Positions 36,038-44,847 of a stretch of DNA of 45,921 nucleotides are shown piece by piece. Made by a program: the position numbers and the translations under genes. The notes under the pieces are model-generated. The model saw only the letters and a program-made list of their open reading frames with translations, was not told the DNA's origin and searched no databases. Origin of the DNA: Candidatus Omnitrophota bacterium (lineage in GTDB: Bacteria; Omnitrophota; Gorgyraeia; Zapsychrales; Fredricksoniimonadaceae); the NCBI GenBank assembly GCA_021731625.1, contig JAKFXC010000016.1:1-45921 (forward strand), read 5' to 3'. Position 1 is the first letter of the stretch. Each line of letters begins with the position of its first letter.

Positions 36038-38400
36038 AGTTCCTTCATTTCCAGCCAATTGGGCCCGGTCTTGACCGTTGCCACCACTGGGACGGACAAT
36101 GTAATCACGCTTTCCATGTGGGTCTTAACCAAACCCGCCACCACGGACTGCTCAGATTTCGGCACATCAAAGACCAATTCGTCGTGCACGCTGAGTATCA
36201 TCGTCGAGTTAAGCTTTTTAAGGCACAGCTGCGCATCGATCTGGACCATGGTTTTTTTGATCAAATCCGCTGCCGAACCCTGGATCGGCGCATTGATGGC
36301 TTGGCGTTCGGCAAATTGCCGCAAACCCGCATTGCGGTTGTTGATGTCGGGAAGATATCGGCGTCGGTTAAACATGGTCATGGCATACCCGCGCTCTTTG
36401 GCTAAACGAATTTCTCCGTCGAGGTAGGCCTGTACGCCGGGATAACGCAAAAAATACCGGTCAATAAAGTCCTGCGCCTCGCGGGGCGGGATGTTAAGGT
36501 CTTTGGACAAGCCAAACGCACTCATCCCATAGACAATGCCGAAATTAATGCGTTTGGCGGCGTAGCGCATTTGCTCATCGACTTTGGACTCCGCCACGTC
36601 AAACATCAGTGATGCGGTAAAGCGATGGATATCTTCTCCGGCGGCAAAGGCCTTGGTCAGCCCGGCATCCTTGGAAAGGTGGGCCAAAATCCTCAGTTCA
36701 ATCTGAGAGTAATCCGCCGCCAAAAGCACGTGGTCTTTGGCATACGGGATAAACGCCGCCCGGATGCGGCGCCCCAACTCCGTGCGGACAGGAATATTCT
36801 GCAAATTGGGATTATTGGAACTTAAGCGTCCGGTCTCGGCGCCGGTTTGGTTAAAGGTGGCATGGATGCGGCCGGTGCCGGGCTTGACTAACCGCGGTAA
36901 GGCATCCAGATATGTGTTCTTTAATTTGCTCAGCTGCCGGCATTCCAAAATTTGGGCCGGCAACGGGTGTTTGTCGGCGAGGCGGGTCAGGACCTCCTCG
37001 TCCGTCGATAATCCGGTCTTGGTTTTTTTGATGACCGGCAACTTAAGCCGCTGGAACAACACTTCAGAAAGTTGTTTAGGCGAATTGATGTTAAACGGAG
37101 TGCCCGCCAATTTGTGCAGCGACTCTTCCAAGTTTTTGAGTTTATCCTCGCACTCTTTGCCGAGTTTGCTTAAAACCGCCAGGTCCATCCCCACACCGTT
37201 TTCTTCCATCCGCAGCAGCACGTCCACCAACGGCAGTTCAATGCCATACATAAGATTATCCATACCCTGCTCTGTCAGGGCTTTGGACATCGGGAGGTAC
37301 AAGTCTTTTAAAACATTCTCGTGCGGTTTGGTGTTTAAATATTGCCAAGCCAGCGACGCAATGTCATTCTTATAATGGCCGCCGCCCAGCAAGTAGCCCG
37401 CCAGGTACACATCGAAAATGTCTCCTTTCAAAGATGTTCCTTCTTTCCGCAGCAGTTTGGCATCGTAGACCACGGTGACCGTGTCTTTGCCACGGCTGAC
37501 GGACATAGGGTTCTTAATGCTGGCCGGAAGCTCTGGCTCTTCCTGAATCTTAATCCCCTCGGCAAATTTGCGGAATTCCAGGTCCTCAAAAATTTTTAAT
37601 AAGCGCGGCGCATCCGGCGCTTTGACCGCCATGTCTTCCAAACGCACCTGAAGCGGCACCTGGGCATGCAAGGTGGCTAATTCCTGGCTCATCAAAGCCG
37701 ACTCATTCCCTAAGCGCAATTTTTCCCTGACTTTCTCTGGCCCGACTTTGTCTAAATTTTTGTAAATTTTTGCCAGCGAGCCAAACTCAGCCAATAATTT
37801 TTTGGCGCCCACCTCACCAATCCCTGGCACTCCAGGGATATTGTCCGTGGCATCGCCGGCCAAGGCCAGATAATCCACAATCTGGTCCGGCCGCACCCCG
37901 AATTTGGCGGCAATGCCCTGCGCATCCAAAAGCGCGGCATTGCGGGCGCTGTAGACCTGCACGTGCTCGCCCACCAATTGCGCCATGTCCTTGTCGTCGG
38001 TGACGAGGACCACGTCCAGGCCCTGGGCGATGTAGGTGCGAGTCAAGGTCGCCATGATATCGTCGGCCTCAAAGCCGTCGACTTCAAAAATGGGGATCTG
38101 GTACGCACTCAGCAGGTCGCGGATGATCTGGATTTGGCTGGCCAGATCGTCGGGCATGGCCTGCCGCTTGATTTTATAGCCGGCAAATTTTTCCTGGCGG
38201 TGAGTTTTCTTCCCGGCGTCAAAACAGGCGGCGATATATTTTGGCTTCAGGTCGCTGATTAACTTGCGCAAAATATTGCAAAAGCCAAGGACAGCATTGG
38301 TCGGCTGACCCTTGGAATTGCTCAAACCCCTGACCGCGTAAAAAGCGCGGTAACAAAGGCCATGCGTATCGATGAGGAACACTTTTGGGCAGGAACTCAT
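36034..38400 (-). CDS. polA: DNA polymerase I lacking a proofreading site
   Basis: Repair and Okazaki-fragment polymerase of 788 residues, shorter than the E. coli enzyme. The N-terminal ~285 residues are the 5'-3' exonuclease (LIDTHGLCYRAFYA, DGFEADDIMATL, LVTDDKDMAQLV, GDATDNIPGVPGIG). The central ~300-390 region is a shortened remnant of the 3'-5' exonuclease fold without its acidic metal ligands. The polymerase domain has motif A DYSQIELRILAHLS, the fingers Lys/Tyr helix in AAKRINFGIVYG and motif C SVHDELVFDV. It overlaps the FAD reductase stop as ATGA. Confidence 0.96.
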   Translation of the reverse strand: MSSCPKVFLIDTHGLCYRAFYAVRGLSNSKGQPTNAVLGFCNILRKLISDLKPKYIAACFDAGKKTHRQEKFAGYKIKRQAMPDDLASQIQIIRDLLSAYQIPIFEVDGFEADDIMATLTRTYIAQGLDVVLVTDDKDMAQLVGEHVQVYSARNAALLDAQGIAAKFGVRPDQIVDYLALAGDATDNIPGVPGIGEVGAKKLLAEFGSLAKIYKNLDKVGPEKVREKLRLGNESALMSQELATLHAQVPLQVRLEDMAVKAPDAPRLLKIFEDLEFRKFAEGIKIQEEPELPASIKNPMSVSRGKDTVTVVYDAKLLRKEGTSLKGDIFDVYLAGYLLGGGHYKNDIASLAWQYLNTKPHENVLKDLYLPMSKALTEQGMDNLMYGIELPLVDVLLRMEENGVGMDLAVLSKLGKECEDKLKNLEESLHKLAGTPFNINSPKQLSEVLFQRLKLPVIKKTKTGLSTDEEVLTRLADKHPLPAQILECRQLSKLKNTYLDALPRLVKPGTGRIHATFNQTGAETGRLSSNNPNLQNIPVRTELGRRIRAAFIPYAKDHVLLAADYSQIELRILAHLSKDAGLTKAFAAGEDIHRFTASLMFDVAESKVDEQMRYAAKRINFGIVYGMSAFGLSKDLNIPPREAQDFIDRYFLRYPGVQAYLDGEIRLAKERGYAMTMFNRRRYLPDINNRNAGLRQFAERQAINAPIQGSAADLIKKTMVQIDAQLCLKKLNSTMILSVHDELVFDVPKSEQSVVAGLVKTHMESVITLSVPVVATVKTGPNWLEMKEL

Positions 38401-39560
38401 AAAAATTCATCTTCTTGACCAGCCAGAGATTTTTTTTGGGCCAGGGCCTGCAGGACCCGGTCCTTGTCCTGCGCCGCATTAAACCAAACCGCGCCGATCA
38501 AACAGCCCTCGAGCAAAAAAATCTTCTTATAAATATTGGTGGGGCCGTCAAATTTCATGTGTTCCCGTCCCCCCTCCTGCAAGCGCAATAGGCCGCCGCA
38601 GAACCCGTCGCAAATGCGCGAACCGAAGCGGTGGATGACCAGCGGCGCCTGATACGCCATAGCCCCCAAGTGCAAAATGTTCGCGCCCGCCACCCGTCCC
38701 TGCTCGATCAATTCTTCCGGTGACAAGGGATACCCTGAGGACGCATGGCCGCACGCGAACACCGACGCCTGGGCAGTGTTAAAAAAGGCCTGGGTCGGCA
38801 GCCGCCCTTCATGGACCAGTCCGCTGTCCGCCAGAATTTTTAAATCCGGGGTAGCCACATCAAAAACAACCGCTTGCGCGGCCATGACTTTGCCGGATTT
38901 TAAACGGGCGGCCTTGACTTCCGTATCCCCCAGCACTTCCTCTATGCCATCGTCGATGACCCGTATGCCTTTGGATTCCACAATTTGCTTAAGCAGCATG
39001 GCGGTCTCCTCGTCGAATATCGCACCCAGGACCCCCGGCCCCGGACTTAAGACCAGGGTTTCCTTGCCCAAGCGCCGTATGGCGCAAGCCATGTTAAATC
39101 CGTCGAAATTCGTCACCGGAACCAGGACCGTGTCGACAAATGCCAAATATTTCATGAGCTCCCGCGCACTACTTAGCAGAAAGGCGTCAAACACCCCTTT
39201 TTTATGATGGCCCTTGAGTGCGGGCAACTGCACGGGGGGCAAATCGGCGAGCAGCAGCTGGTCGAAGGGAAAATGAGCCTTTTTTTCCGTCGTTACCTGT
39301 TGGCGCTTGACACTGATCCTCGACGGTGATTCATCAAGGACCAGGGTGACCTGCTGGTCCCCAAAAAACTTTTCGGGCTTGATATAGATTTGGGATTCCC
39401 TGAGGTCTTTGGCTACCAGATCTGACACCAAACTGCCGCGGTACGGCAGGACACCCTCGGGACATATCAAAGTGATTCTTGCCGACGAACTGTCCCGCCG
39501 GATTTGCTCAATTGCGGACACCGCCGCCAAAGAATTTCCGATGACCACAATTTCAGACAT
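38397..39560 (-). CDS. FAD-dependent pyridine-nucleotide-disulfide-type oxidoreductase
   Basis: Flavoprotein of 387 residues resembling rubredoxin or NirB-type reductases. The FAD site is near the N-terminus: IVVIGNSLAAVSAIEQI, with GNSLAA in place of the usual GxGxxG. FACGHASSGYPLSPEEL near residue 270 is the second FAD contact. The expected internal NAD(P)H Rossmann glycine motif is replaced by TNFDGFNMACAI, so nicotinamide binding may be lost. The C-terminal ~70 residues (FDGPTNIYKKIFLLEG) match the family end domain. It lies one base after folD and overlaps polA by ATGA. Electron partner unknown. Confidence 0.85.
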   Translation of the reverse strand: MSEIVVIGNSLAAVSAIEQIRRDSSSARITLICPEGVLPYRGSLVSDLVAKDLRESQIYIKPEKFFGDQQVTLVLDESPSRISVKRQQVTTEKKAHFPFDQLLLADLPPVQLPALKGHHKKGVFDAFLLSSARELMKYLAFVDTVLVPVTNFDGFNMACAIRRLGKETLVLSPGPGVLGAIFDEETAMLLKQIVESKGIRVIDDGIEEVLGDTEVKAARLKSGKVMAAQAVVFDVATPDLKILADSGLVHEGRLPTQAFFNTAQASVFACGHASSGYPLSPEELIEQGRVAGANILHLGAMAYQAPLVIHRFGSRICDGFCGGLLRLQEGGREHMKFDGPTNIYKKIFLLEGCLIGAVWFNAAQDKDRVLQALAQKKSLAGQEDEFL

Positions 39561-39561
39561 A

Positions 39562-40407
39562 TTATTGTTCCGCGCTCACTTGGAGTTTAAAAGAATGGAT
39601 GGAATTATGCATGAGCATGATGGATGTCAACGGCCCCACACCTCCGGGCACTGGGGTGATGTACGATGCTTTCTTGCTGCAGGACTCAAAATCGACATCG
39701 CCGACGATTTTACCCTGGTCATCGTTGATGCCGACATCAATGACCACGGCCCCCGATTTTACCCAGTCTCCGTGCACAAAGTGTTTCTTGCCGACGGCCG
39801 CCACCACCACGTCCGCCCTGGCCACATGTTGCTGGAGATTCATGGTCTTGGAATGGCAGATGGTCACCGTCAAATCTTCCTTAAGCAATAGCAGGGCCGT
39901 TGGTTTGCCGACCGTCTCACTGCGGCCGAGCACCACGGCTTCCTTGCCGCGCAGCATCACGCCGCTTTCCCGCAAATGCGCCAGCACAGCCGCCGCGGTG
40001 CACGGGGTCAAGGCCCGGGCCTGGCCCAAGAATAATTTTCCCAGATTCGTTTCGCTGAGTCCCTCCAGGTCCTTGGACGGCAGGATACGGTTGATTAAAT
40101 CGGCATAATTGTGTTTGGGCAAGGGTTTGTTTAAAATGACGCCGTAATAGGGGCCGCGGTTGACCCCTTCGATGGCTTCAAGTAAATGGTCGGGGCTGAC
40201 CTTGAGCAAATGGAATTCAATCCCAACGTCATGGGCGGTCCTTTGCTGAGACTGCGTGTAAGACATTGAGCTAGGATCATCCCCCACCAGAATACTGGCA
40301 ATGGACGGGACCTTATGATATCGCCGACGGAGATGGTCGATTTCTTTGCGCAGCTTTTCCTTATGTTTTGCCGCTAAGGCCTTGCCATCCAGAAGGCGAG
40401 CGCTCAT
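39562..40407 (-). CDS. folD: FolD-like methylene-THF dehydrogenase with altered cyclohydrolase site
   Basis: Protein of 281 residues with the FolD fold, normally a bifunctional NADP-dependent dehydrogenase and methenyl-THF cyclohydrolase. SMSYTQSQQRTAHDVGI aligns with the YVxxK motif: Tyr50 is kept but the catalytic Lys is Gln54. The VQLPLP Gln is Asn93 (ILNKPLP) and the VDG Asp is Glu115 (KDLEGL). The dinucleotide region VVLGRSETVGKPTA and the C-terminal YITPVPGGVGPLTS are normal. The likely activity is therefore dehydrogenase only, with the adjacent cyclodeaminase-family protein supplying cyclohydrolase. The start overlaps that gene's stop as ATGA. Confidence 0.93.
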   Translation of the reverse strand: MSARLLDGKALAAKHKEKLRKEIDHLRRRYHKVPSIASILVGDDPSSMSYTQSQQRTAHDVGIEFHLLKVSPDHLLEAIEGVNRGPYYGVILNKPLPKHNYADLINRILPSKDLEGLSETNLGKLFLGQARALTPCTAAAVLAHLRESGVMLRGKEAVVLGRSETVGKPTALLLLKEDLTVTICHSKTMNLQQHVARADVVVAAVGKKHFVHGDWVKSGAVVIDVGINDDQGKIVGDVDFESCSKKASYITPVPGGVGPLTSIMLMHNSIHSFKLQVSAEQ

Positions 40408-40889
40408 TGATTGATCCTCACCATGACTAGCGAGCCGTTAAATCCCGCCTGCAGGAGTTCGGCAGCTACTTCTAAATCACTGATTAAATAAGGGCTGCCC
40501 TTAGCCACCAAAAAAGGAGTAAGGTCAAGCGCTTGGCGGCACAAGTGACAAATTTCTTTTCCCACGGTGGCCGCTTGTTTGGCAGCTTTTTTTTGGGCCA
40601 CGGGGCCGGCGGAACGGGCCTTGACCACATTCAAATAGGCCTTGGAATCCAGAGTGGTCAGTGCCAGCAAACGCCGGCGGATCTGTTCGCTTTGTTTGAG
40701 GGTTTGCCCCAGGCGTTTCTCAGTGGCCTTGGTACTCACCTTGCGCCCGATGGAGTAGCGGGCCACCATGGAAATCAATGCCGCACCCAGGGCCGCGGTC
40801 AATGCCGCCGCCGACCCCCCGCCCGGCACCGGTTCCCGCCGCGACAGCTGGTCCAGATATTGCTCTATGGTTTTACGATTAAAGTTCAT
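40404..40889 (-). CDS. fchA: Cyclodeaminase/cyclohydrolase family protein (FchA-like)
   Basis: A 161-residue, mostly helical protein of the formimido-THF cyclodeaminase / methenyl-THF cyclohydrolase family. The hallmark PVPGGGSAAALTAALGAAL is at ~20-38, and SDLEVAAELLQAGFNGSLV closes the C-terminus. It is somewhat shorter than the typical ~200 residues. ATG 40889 is used; the longer frame starts at a TTG inside the inverted repeat. The absence of histidine-degradation genes and ATGA coupling to a cyclohydrolase-deficient FolD favour methenyl-THF cyclohydrolase as its role. Confidence 0.88.
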   Translation of the reverse strand: MNFNRKTIEQYLDQLSRREPVPGGGSAAALTAALGAALISMVARYSIGRKVSTKATEKRLGQTLKQSEQIRRRLLALTTLDSKAYLNVVKARSAGPVAQKKAAKQAATVGKEICHLCRQALDLTPFLVAKGSPYLISDLEVAAELLQAGFNGSLVMVRINQ

Positions 40890-40898
40890 AAGAAGTAT

Positions 40899-41011
40899 GG
40901 TCAACGCCCTAAAATAGGGGCCAGCCCCCTATTTTTTCTATTCTTTGTATTCAGTACAATTGAAGAAAACAAGAAAAATAGGGGGCTGGCCCCTATTTTA
41001 GGGCGTTGACC
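40899..41011. repeat. 113-bp inverted repeat with 38-bp arms
   Basis: The arms 40899-40936 and 40974-41011 are perfect reverse complements beginning GGTCAACGCCCTAAAATAGG. They flank a 37-base AT-rich centre. Each arm contains the shorter palindrome AAAATAGGGG...CCCCCTATTTT also found after rho. It starts directly after the trxB stop and ends ten bases before the FchA-like start. It may act as a terminator or be a non-autonomous mobile palindrome. Confidence 0.9.
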
Positions 41012-41944
41012 CTACTTTTCCGATAAATACCGCTCGGCGTCTAGGGCGGCCATGCAACCGGTTCCGGCCGACGTGACCGCTTGCCGGTACACCTTATCCT
41101 GCACGTCTCCGGCGGCGAAAACCCCGGGTACCGAAGTCTTGGTGGTCCCGGGCTGAGTTTTAATATACCCATTCGTATCCACCTCAACCTGACCTGCTAA
41201 AAATTCGGTATTGGGAACATGCCCAATGGCATAAAACAGCCCGCCGATGTCCAAAGTCGATTGTGCACCAGTTTTAGTGTTTTGAATTTTTAAACCCGTC
41301 ACCTTGTCTTCGCCCAAAACCTCTATGGCCACGGTGTAGAACTGAGTCTCAATCTTAGGATGGTGTCTGACCCTCTCCTGCATGACTTTCGATGCGCGCA
41401 TTTCTCCTCGACGCACCAGCAGCACAACTTTGGAGGCAAATTTGGTCAAGAAGGTTGACTCCTCCGCCGCGGAATCGCCGCCCCCGATCACCGCCAAAAC
41501 TTTATTGCGAAAAAACGGCAAGGCGCCGTCGCAGACCGCGCAGGCCGAGATGCCCTTTTGCCAAAGCCGTTCCTCGCCCGGCAAATTCATGCGCTTGGCC
41601 GTCGCTCCGGTGGCAATGATCAGGGTCTTGGTCTGGAATTCTTTGCCGCCGGCAAAAACCTTATAAGGCTGTTTGCTCAAATCAACTTTATCAACGGTCT
41701 CGGTAACGATGCGGGTCCCGCAATGTACCGACTGGCGGCGCATGCGTTCCATAAGCTCAGGACCTTGGATGTGCTCAAATCCGGGATAGTTTTCCACATC
41801 GGTTGTGGTGGTCAACTGCCCGCCCGCAGCCACTCCGCCGGCCAGCAACCCTTCAAACATCAGAGGTTTTAAATTGGCCCGGGCGGCATAGATTGCTGCG
41901 GTATGGCCGGCCGGTCCTGAGCCGATGATGATCAATTGTTCCAT
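41012..41944 (-). CDS. trxB: Thioredoxin reductase (NADPH)
   Basis: Flavoenzyme of 310 residues that keeps thioredoxin reduced. IIIGSGPAGHTAAIYAARA is the FAD site; the redox pair Cys135/Cys138 lies in CAVCDG; IGGGDSAAEES binds NADPH; and GVFAAGDVQDKVYRQ with TSAGTGCMAALDAERYL ends the FAD domain. The adjacent FAD-reductase gene beyond folD is a different family. It lies 14 bp after korB, and the inverted repeat follows its stop. Confidence 0.97.
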   Translation of the reverse strand: MEQLIIIGSGPAGHTAAIYAARANLKPLMFEGLLAGGVAAGGQLTTTTDVENYPGFEHIQGPELMERMRRQSVHCGTRIVTETVDKVDLSKQPYKVFAGGKEFQTKTLIIATGATAKRMNLPGEERLWQKGISACAVCDGALPFFRNKVLAVIGGGDSAAEESTFLTKFASKVVLLVRRGEMRASKVMQERVRHHPKIETQFYTVAIEVLGEDKVTGLKIQNTKTGAQSTLDIGGLFYAIGHVPNTEFLAGQVEVDTNGYIKTQPGTTKTSVPGVFAAGDVQDKVYRQAVTSAGTGCMAALDAERYLSEK

Positions 41945-41958
41945 AAACTCGTGCAGTC

Positions 41959-42861
41959 CTAGACTGAAAAAGAATCCAGGATTTTGGAGCGGTCTTTTTT
42001 GGGCGCGTTCTTGACCAGGTTGTGCAGGATTTCATCGTAACGCGGCTTGCTCTTGTTTTGATAAAACAACCCGAAATACCGGCGTTCGGCTGCCGCATAC
42101 TTAAACCCGGTCATCATGTCCGACGGGTCGTGATCTATGACCTCCGTCTTGTCCGCCAAGCGTCGGTCAGGCTCAATGCCGTTAGGATGTTTTAAAAACG
42201 AAAACCAGGACGAAGTTTTATGGTCGAAATTATTAGGGTCAAAATGCGGGCAGCGCTGGGAAATGTGCACAAACGCAAAACCCGGATGGTCAAAGGCCGT
42301 TTTCATGGTGGTGGTCAAATGGTCCGGGATCCAGTCCGCCGTCGAGGCCACAAACGACGCTCCCAACCCCAAAGCCACGGTGATGGGATTGAGCGGATTT
42401 AGAAACGTGCCCTGCGGCTGGGTGTTGGTCGCATGGTCTTTGCGCGTGGTCGGCGAAGTTTGGTTTTTGGTCAGCGCATACATTTCATTGTCATACATCA
42501 AAAACACGCACTTAAAATTCTTATTGATGCCATGGATCAAATGGTTGCCGCCGATGCTTAAAGCATCCCCGTCGCCGGCATGCACAAATAGGTTCAAATC
42601 CGGACGCGACAAGGCCAGGCCCAAGGCCACCGTGATCGGCCGGCCGTGGATGGAGTGCACTCCGTAGGTGTTGAAATAATTAGGGGCCCGGCCGGAACAA
42701 CCGATGCCCGACACATTGACGGTCATGGCCGGAAGCAGCTGACGCTCGACGATAAACCGCTTCAGGCCCATGATGATGCCGAAATCGCCGCAGCCGGCGC
42801 ACCAGCGCGGATTTTCCGTGTTTAAGTCTTTTATCGTTAATGGGACTGTTTGTGTGCTCAT
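41959..42861 (-). CDS. korB: 2-oxoacid:ferredoxin oxidoreductase beta subunit
   Basis: Thiamine-diphosphate subunit of 300 residues, part of a ferredoxin-linked 2-oxoacid oxidoreductase that makes acyl-CoA and reduced ferredoxin, reversible in anaerobes. ENPRWCAGCGDFGIIMGLKR carries a cluster-type Cys pair, and GDGDALSIGGNHLIHGINKN is the diphosphate/Mg motif. The order alpha-beta with no separate gamma or delta gene fits the two-subunit Kor type, but pyruvate or other oxoacids cannot be excluded. ATGA overlap with the alpha gene. Confidence 0.94.
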   Translation of the reverse strand: MSTQTVPLTIKDLNTENPRWCAGCGDFGIIMGLKRFIVERQLLPAMTVNVSGIGCSGRAPNYFNTYGVHSIHGRPITVALGLALSRPDLNLFVHAGDGDALSIGGNHLIHGINKNFKCVFLMYDNEMYALTKNQTSPTTRKDHATNTQPQGTFLNPLNPITVALGLGASFVASTADWIPDHLTTTMKTAFDHPGFAFVHISQRCPHFDPNNFDHKTSSWFSFLKHPNGIEPDRRLADKTEVIDHDPSDMMTGFKYAAAERRYFGLFYQNKSKPRYDEILHNLVKNAPKKDRSKILDSFSV

Positions 42862-44681
42862 CGTGCAACCTCCTGTTTCAGAACGTCCCTTACTTTGGCA
42901 ACCAGAATCTTGGGGCGTACCGGTCTTCCCGTCGCGTCCGCAATCAACGGTTGAATGTCCACCAAGGTTTCAGCTCTGAGCAACAGGGCCAATGGCGACG
43001 GTTTCAATCGATCACCGTAAGCGACTTCGACCGACATGACTTTCTTAAACTTGGCAAAAATTTCCTTTAAATTCAAAGGCAAAGGATACACCACGCGCAT
43101 ATGCATGCCTGAAACCGGCAAGCCTTCTTTATTGCAAATGTAAATGGCCTCTTCGATGGCGCCACGGGTGCTGCCCCAGCCGACCACCAAAATCTCATTG
43201 GACTCTTTGCCGAACATTTCCGGCTTGGTCAAAGCACGGCGGACATGATGCACCTTTTCATTACGGACCACATGCCCGCGCTGATTCTCATCTGAAAAAT
43301 AGTTGACCTTACCCTGCCGGTCTGAATTGAGGCCCGTGACCCGGCGCATGCCGCCCTCGGTGCCAGGGATGGCCTGCGACGTGCGCACCATTTCAATCGT
43401 GTTCGGCAAACGGTTCATGTGGAAACGTTCCAGCACAAAATCCGGAATATCGTCGGGATTTTCCATCTGCACCACTTTTGGCTTGGTGATCACTTTATAG
43501 CTGTTGGCAGTCTGGAAATCGCTCAAAATAAAAACCGGCAAACGCAGTTTCTCCGCCAAATAGCGGGCCAGGTGTGGGGCGTAAAAACAGTCAATGACAT
43601 TCGACACGCTAATCGCCACCTTGGTGTAGTCCCCGTGCGATCCAAAAATCACTGCCGGCAAATCCGACTGCTCGGTCTTGGTCGGCATCCCTGTTGATGG
43701 GCCGGAGCGCTGCACGTCCAAAAGGATGACCGGGATTTCCGCCGCCTGGGCGTACCCTATAAATTCCTGCTTCAAAGACAAACCCGGCCCGGACGTGGCC
43801 GTGATCGCCGGCACGCCGCCGTAATAGGAACCGACCGCGGTACCGATGGCGGCGATTTCATCTTCCGCCTGATGCACCATTCCTCCATAGGAGGGAAAGA
43901 TTTTCGCCAGCGTGTGCATGACCGACGACGCCGGCGTGATGGGATAGCCGGAAAACAATTTGATCCCGGCATCGATGATCCCCATGGACAATGCCGAGTT
44001 GCCGTCGATTAAAATCTTCTCCCCTTCGCGGGTCGTGCTTTCCACATGGATGCGGAAAAACACCTTCTCCTTGGCCAGCTGATATCCGTTGTGATACAAA
44101 GCAATGTTTTTTTGCAGCACCTCTTCGCGCAATTTCTTTCCGAAGGTCTTGACGATTTCCTTTTTGACCATCTCCTCGTCCATGCTATAAATAAACGCCA
44201 GCATCCCTAAGTAATACAAGTTCTGCCCCTTGCCGCCCATTTCTTTGATAATGGCTTTGGAATCGGTGTCAACTTCGAAAGGGATCACGCTCAAGCCGTC
44301 TTTGGTACAGCGCTTCAAGACCATCTCATAGGAATCCGGATTGTCATCGCGGTCACCCATATCGAGCAAAATGCGGCAACTAACATTGTATTCTTTGTCA
44401 TCCAACCGCCGGTCCAGCACCACTTCATGCGCCGCCAAAATTAAATCCGTGTCGTTACCAATGTTGGTGACGTCAAAATCCGCCAGGCGCATAATGACCC
44501 CGGACAAAGCCGGACGTGACCGGGCCGGCGGCGAAATTTCCGCAGGGATCATGGGTTCCACATACACATATTTGCCCATGGCCACAAAGGCCTGCAACAG
44601 GATGTCCCCTGCTTTTTGGGCCCCAAAACCGGCATCCATCAGCAGTTCAAATCTGGTAACGGAACGTTTCTCTAATGACAT
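42858..44681 (-). CDS. korA: 2-oxoacid:ferredoxin oxidoreductase alpha subunit with fused gamma domain
   Basis: Subunit of 607 residues. Residues ~10-190 are the gamma-type domain (AGFGAQKAGDILLQAFVAMG, LADFDVTNIG). Residues ~225-607 are the alpha pyrimidine-binding domain (LSMGIIDAGIKLFSGYPITPASSVMHTLA, HQAEDEIAAIGTAVG, ATSGPGLSLKQEFIGYA, DVQRSGPSTGMPTKTEQSDL) and a C-terminal transketolase-like domain. Together with korB it forms the complete enzyme. A GAGGGG Shine-Dalgarno precedes ATG 44681, and a candidate promoter lies about 65 bp upstream. Confidence 0.95.
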   Translation of the reverse strand: MSLEKRSVTRFELLMDAGFGAQKAGDILLQAFVAMGKYVYVEPMIPAEISPPARSRPALSGVIMRLADFDVTNIGNDTDLILAAHEVVLDRRLDDKEYNVSCRILLDMGDRDDNPDSYEMVLKRCTKDGLSVIPFEVDTDSKAIIKEMGGKGQNLYYLGMLAFIYSMDEEMVKKEIVKTFGKKLREEVLQKNIALYHNGYQLAKEKVFFRIHVESTTREGEKILIDGNSALSMGIIDAGIKLFSGYPITPASSVMHTLAKIFPSYGGMVHQAEDEIAAIGTAVGSYYGGVPAITATSGPGLSLKQEFIGYAQAAEIPVILLDVQRSGPSTGMPTKTEQSDLPAVIFGSHGDYTKVAISVSNVIDCFYAPHLARYLAEKLRLPVFILSDFQTANSYKVITKPKVVQMENPDDIPDFVLERFHMNRLPNTIEMVRTSQAIPGTEGGMRRVTGLNSDRQGKVNYFSDENQRGHVVRNEKVHHVRRALTKPEMFGKESNEILVVGWGSTRGAIEEAIYICNKEGLPVSGMHMRVVYPLPLNLKEIFAKFKKVMSVEVAYGDRLKPSPLALLLRAETLVDIQPLIADATGRPVRPKILVAKVRDVLKQEVAR

Positions 44682-44746
44682 AAACCCCTCTTTAAGTAAA
44701 AAAATGGCTTTTCGGGAAAAAATTAGAAATACGGCTAATTTTTATT

Positions 44747-44774
44747 ACTATAGCATTGTCAATGGGTTTGGCAA
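44747..44774 (-). promoter_or_regulatory. Candidate promoter of korA-korB-trxB
   Basis: Minus-strand TTGCCA (44769-44774) and TATAGT (44747-44752), each one base from consensus, are 16 bases apart. A second perfect TTGACA lies between them but has no well-placed -10 box. The 166-bp gap here separates kor from the PEP-CTERM gene. Confidence 0.45.
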
Positions 44775-44847
44775 GAGGAAAAGACGAAATATTACAGCAG
44801 TATCATAACAAATCCGGCGGGAAAGGGAGAAATTTTTTTCTATCCGG

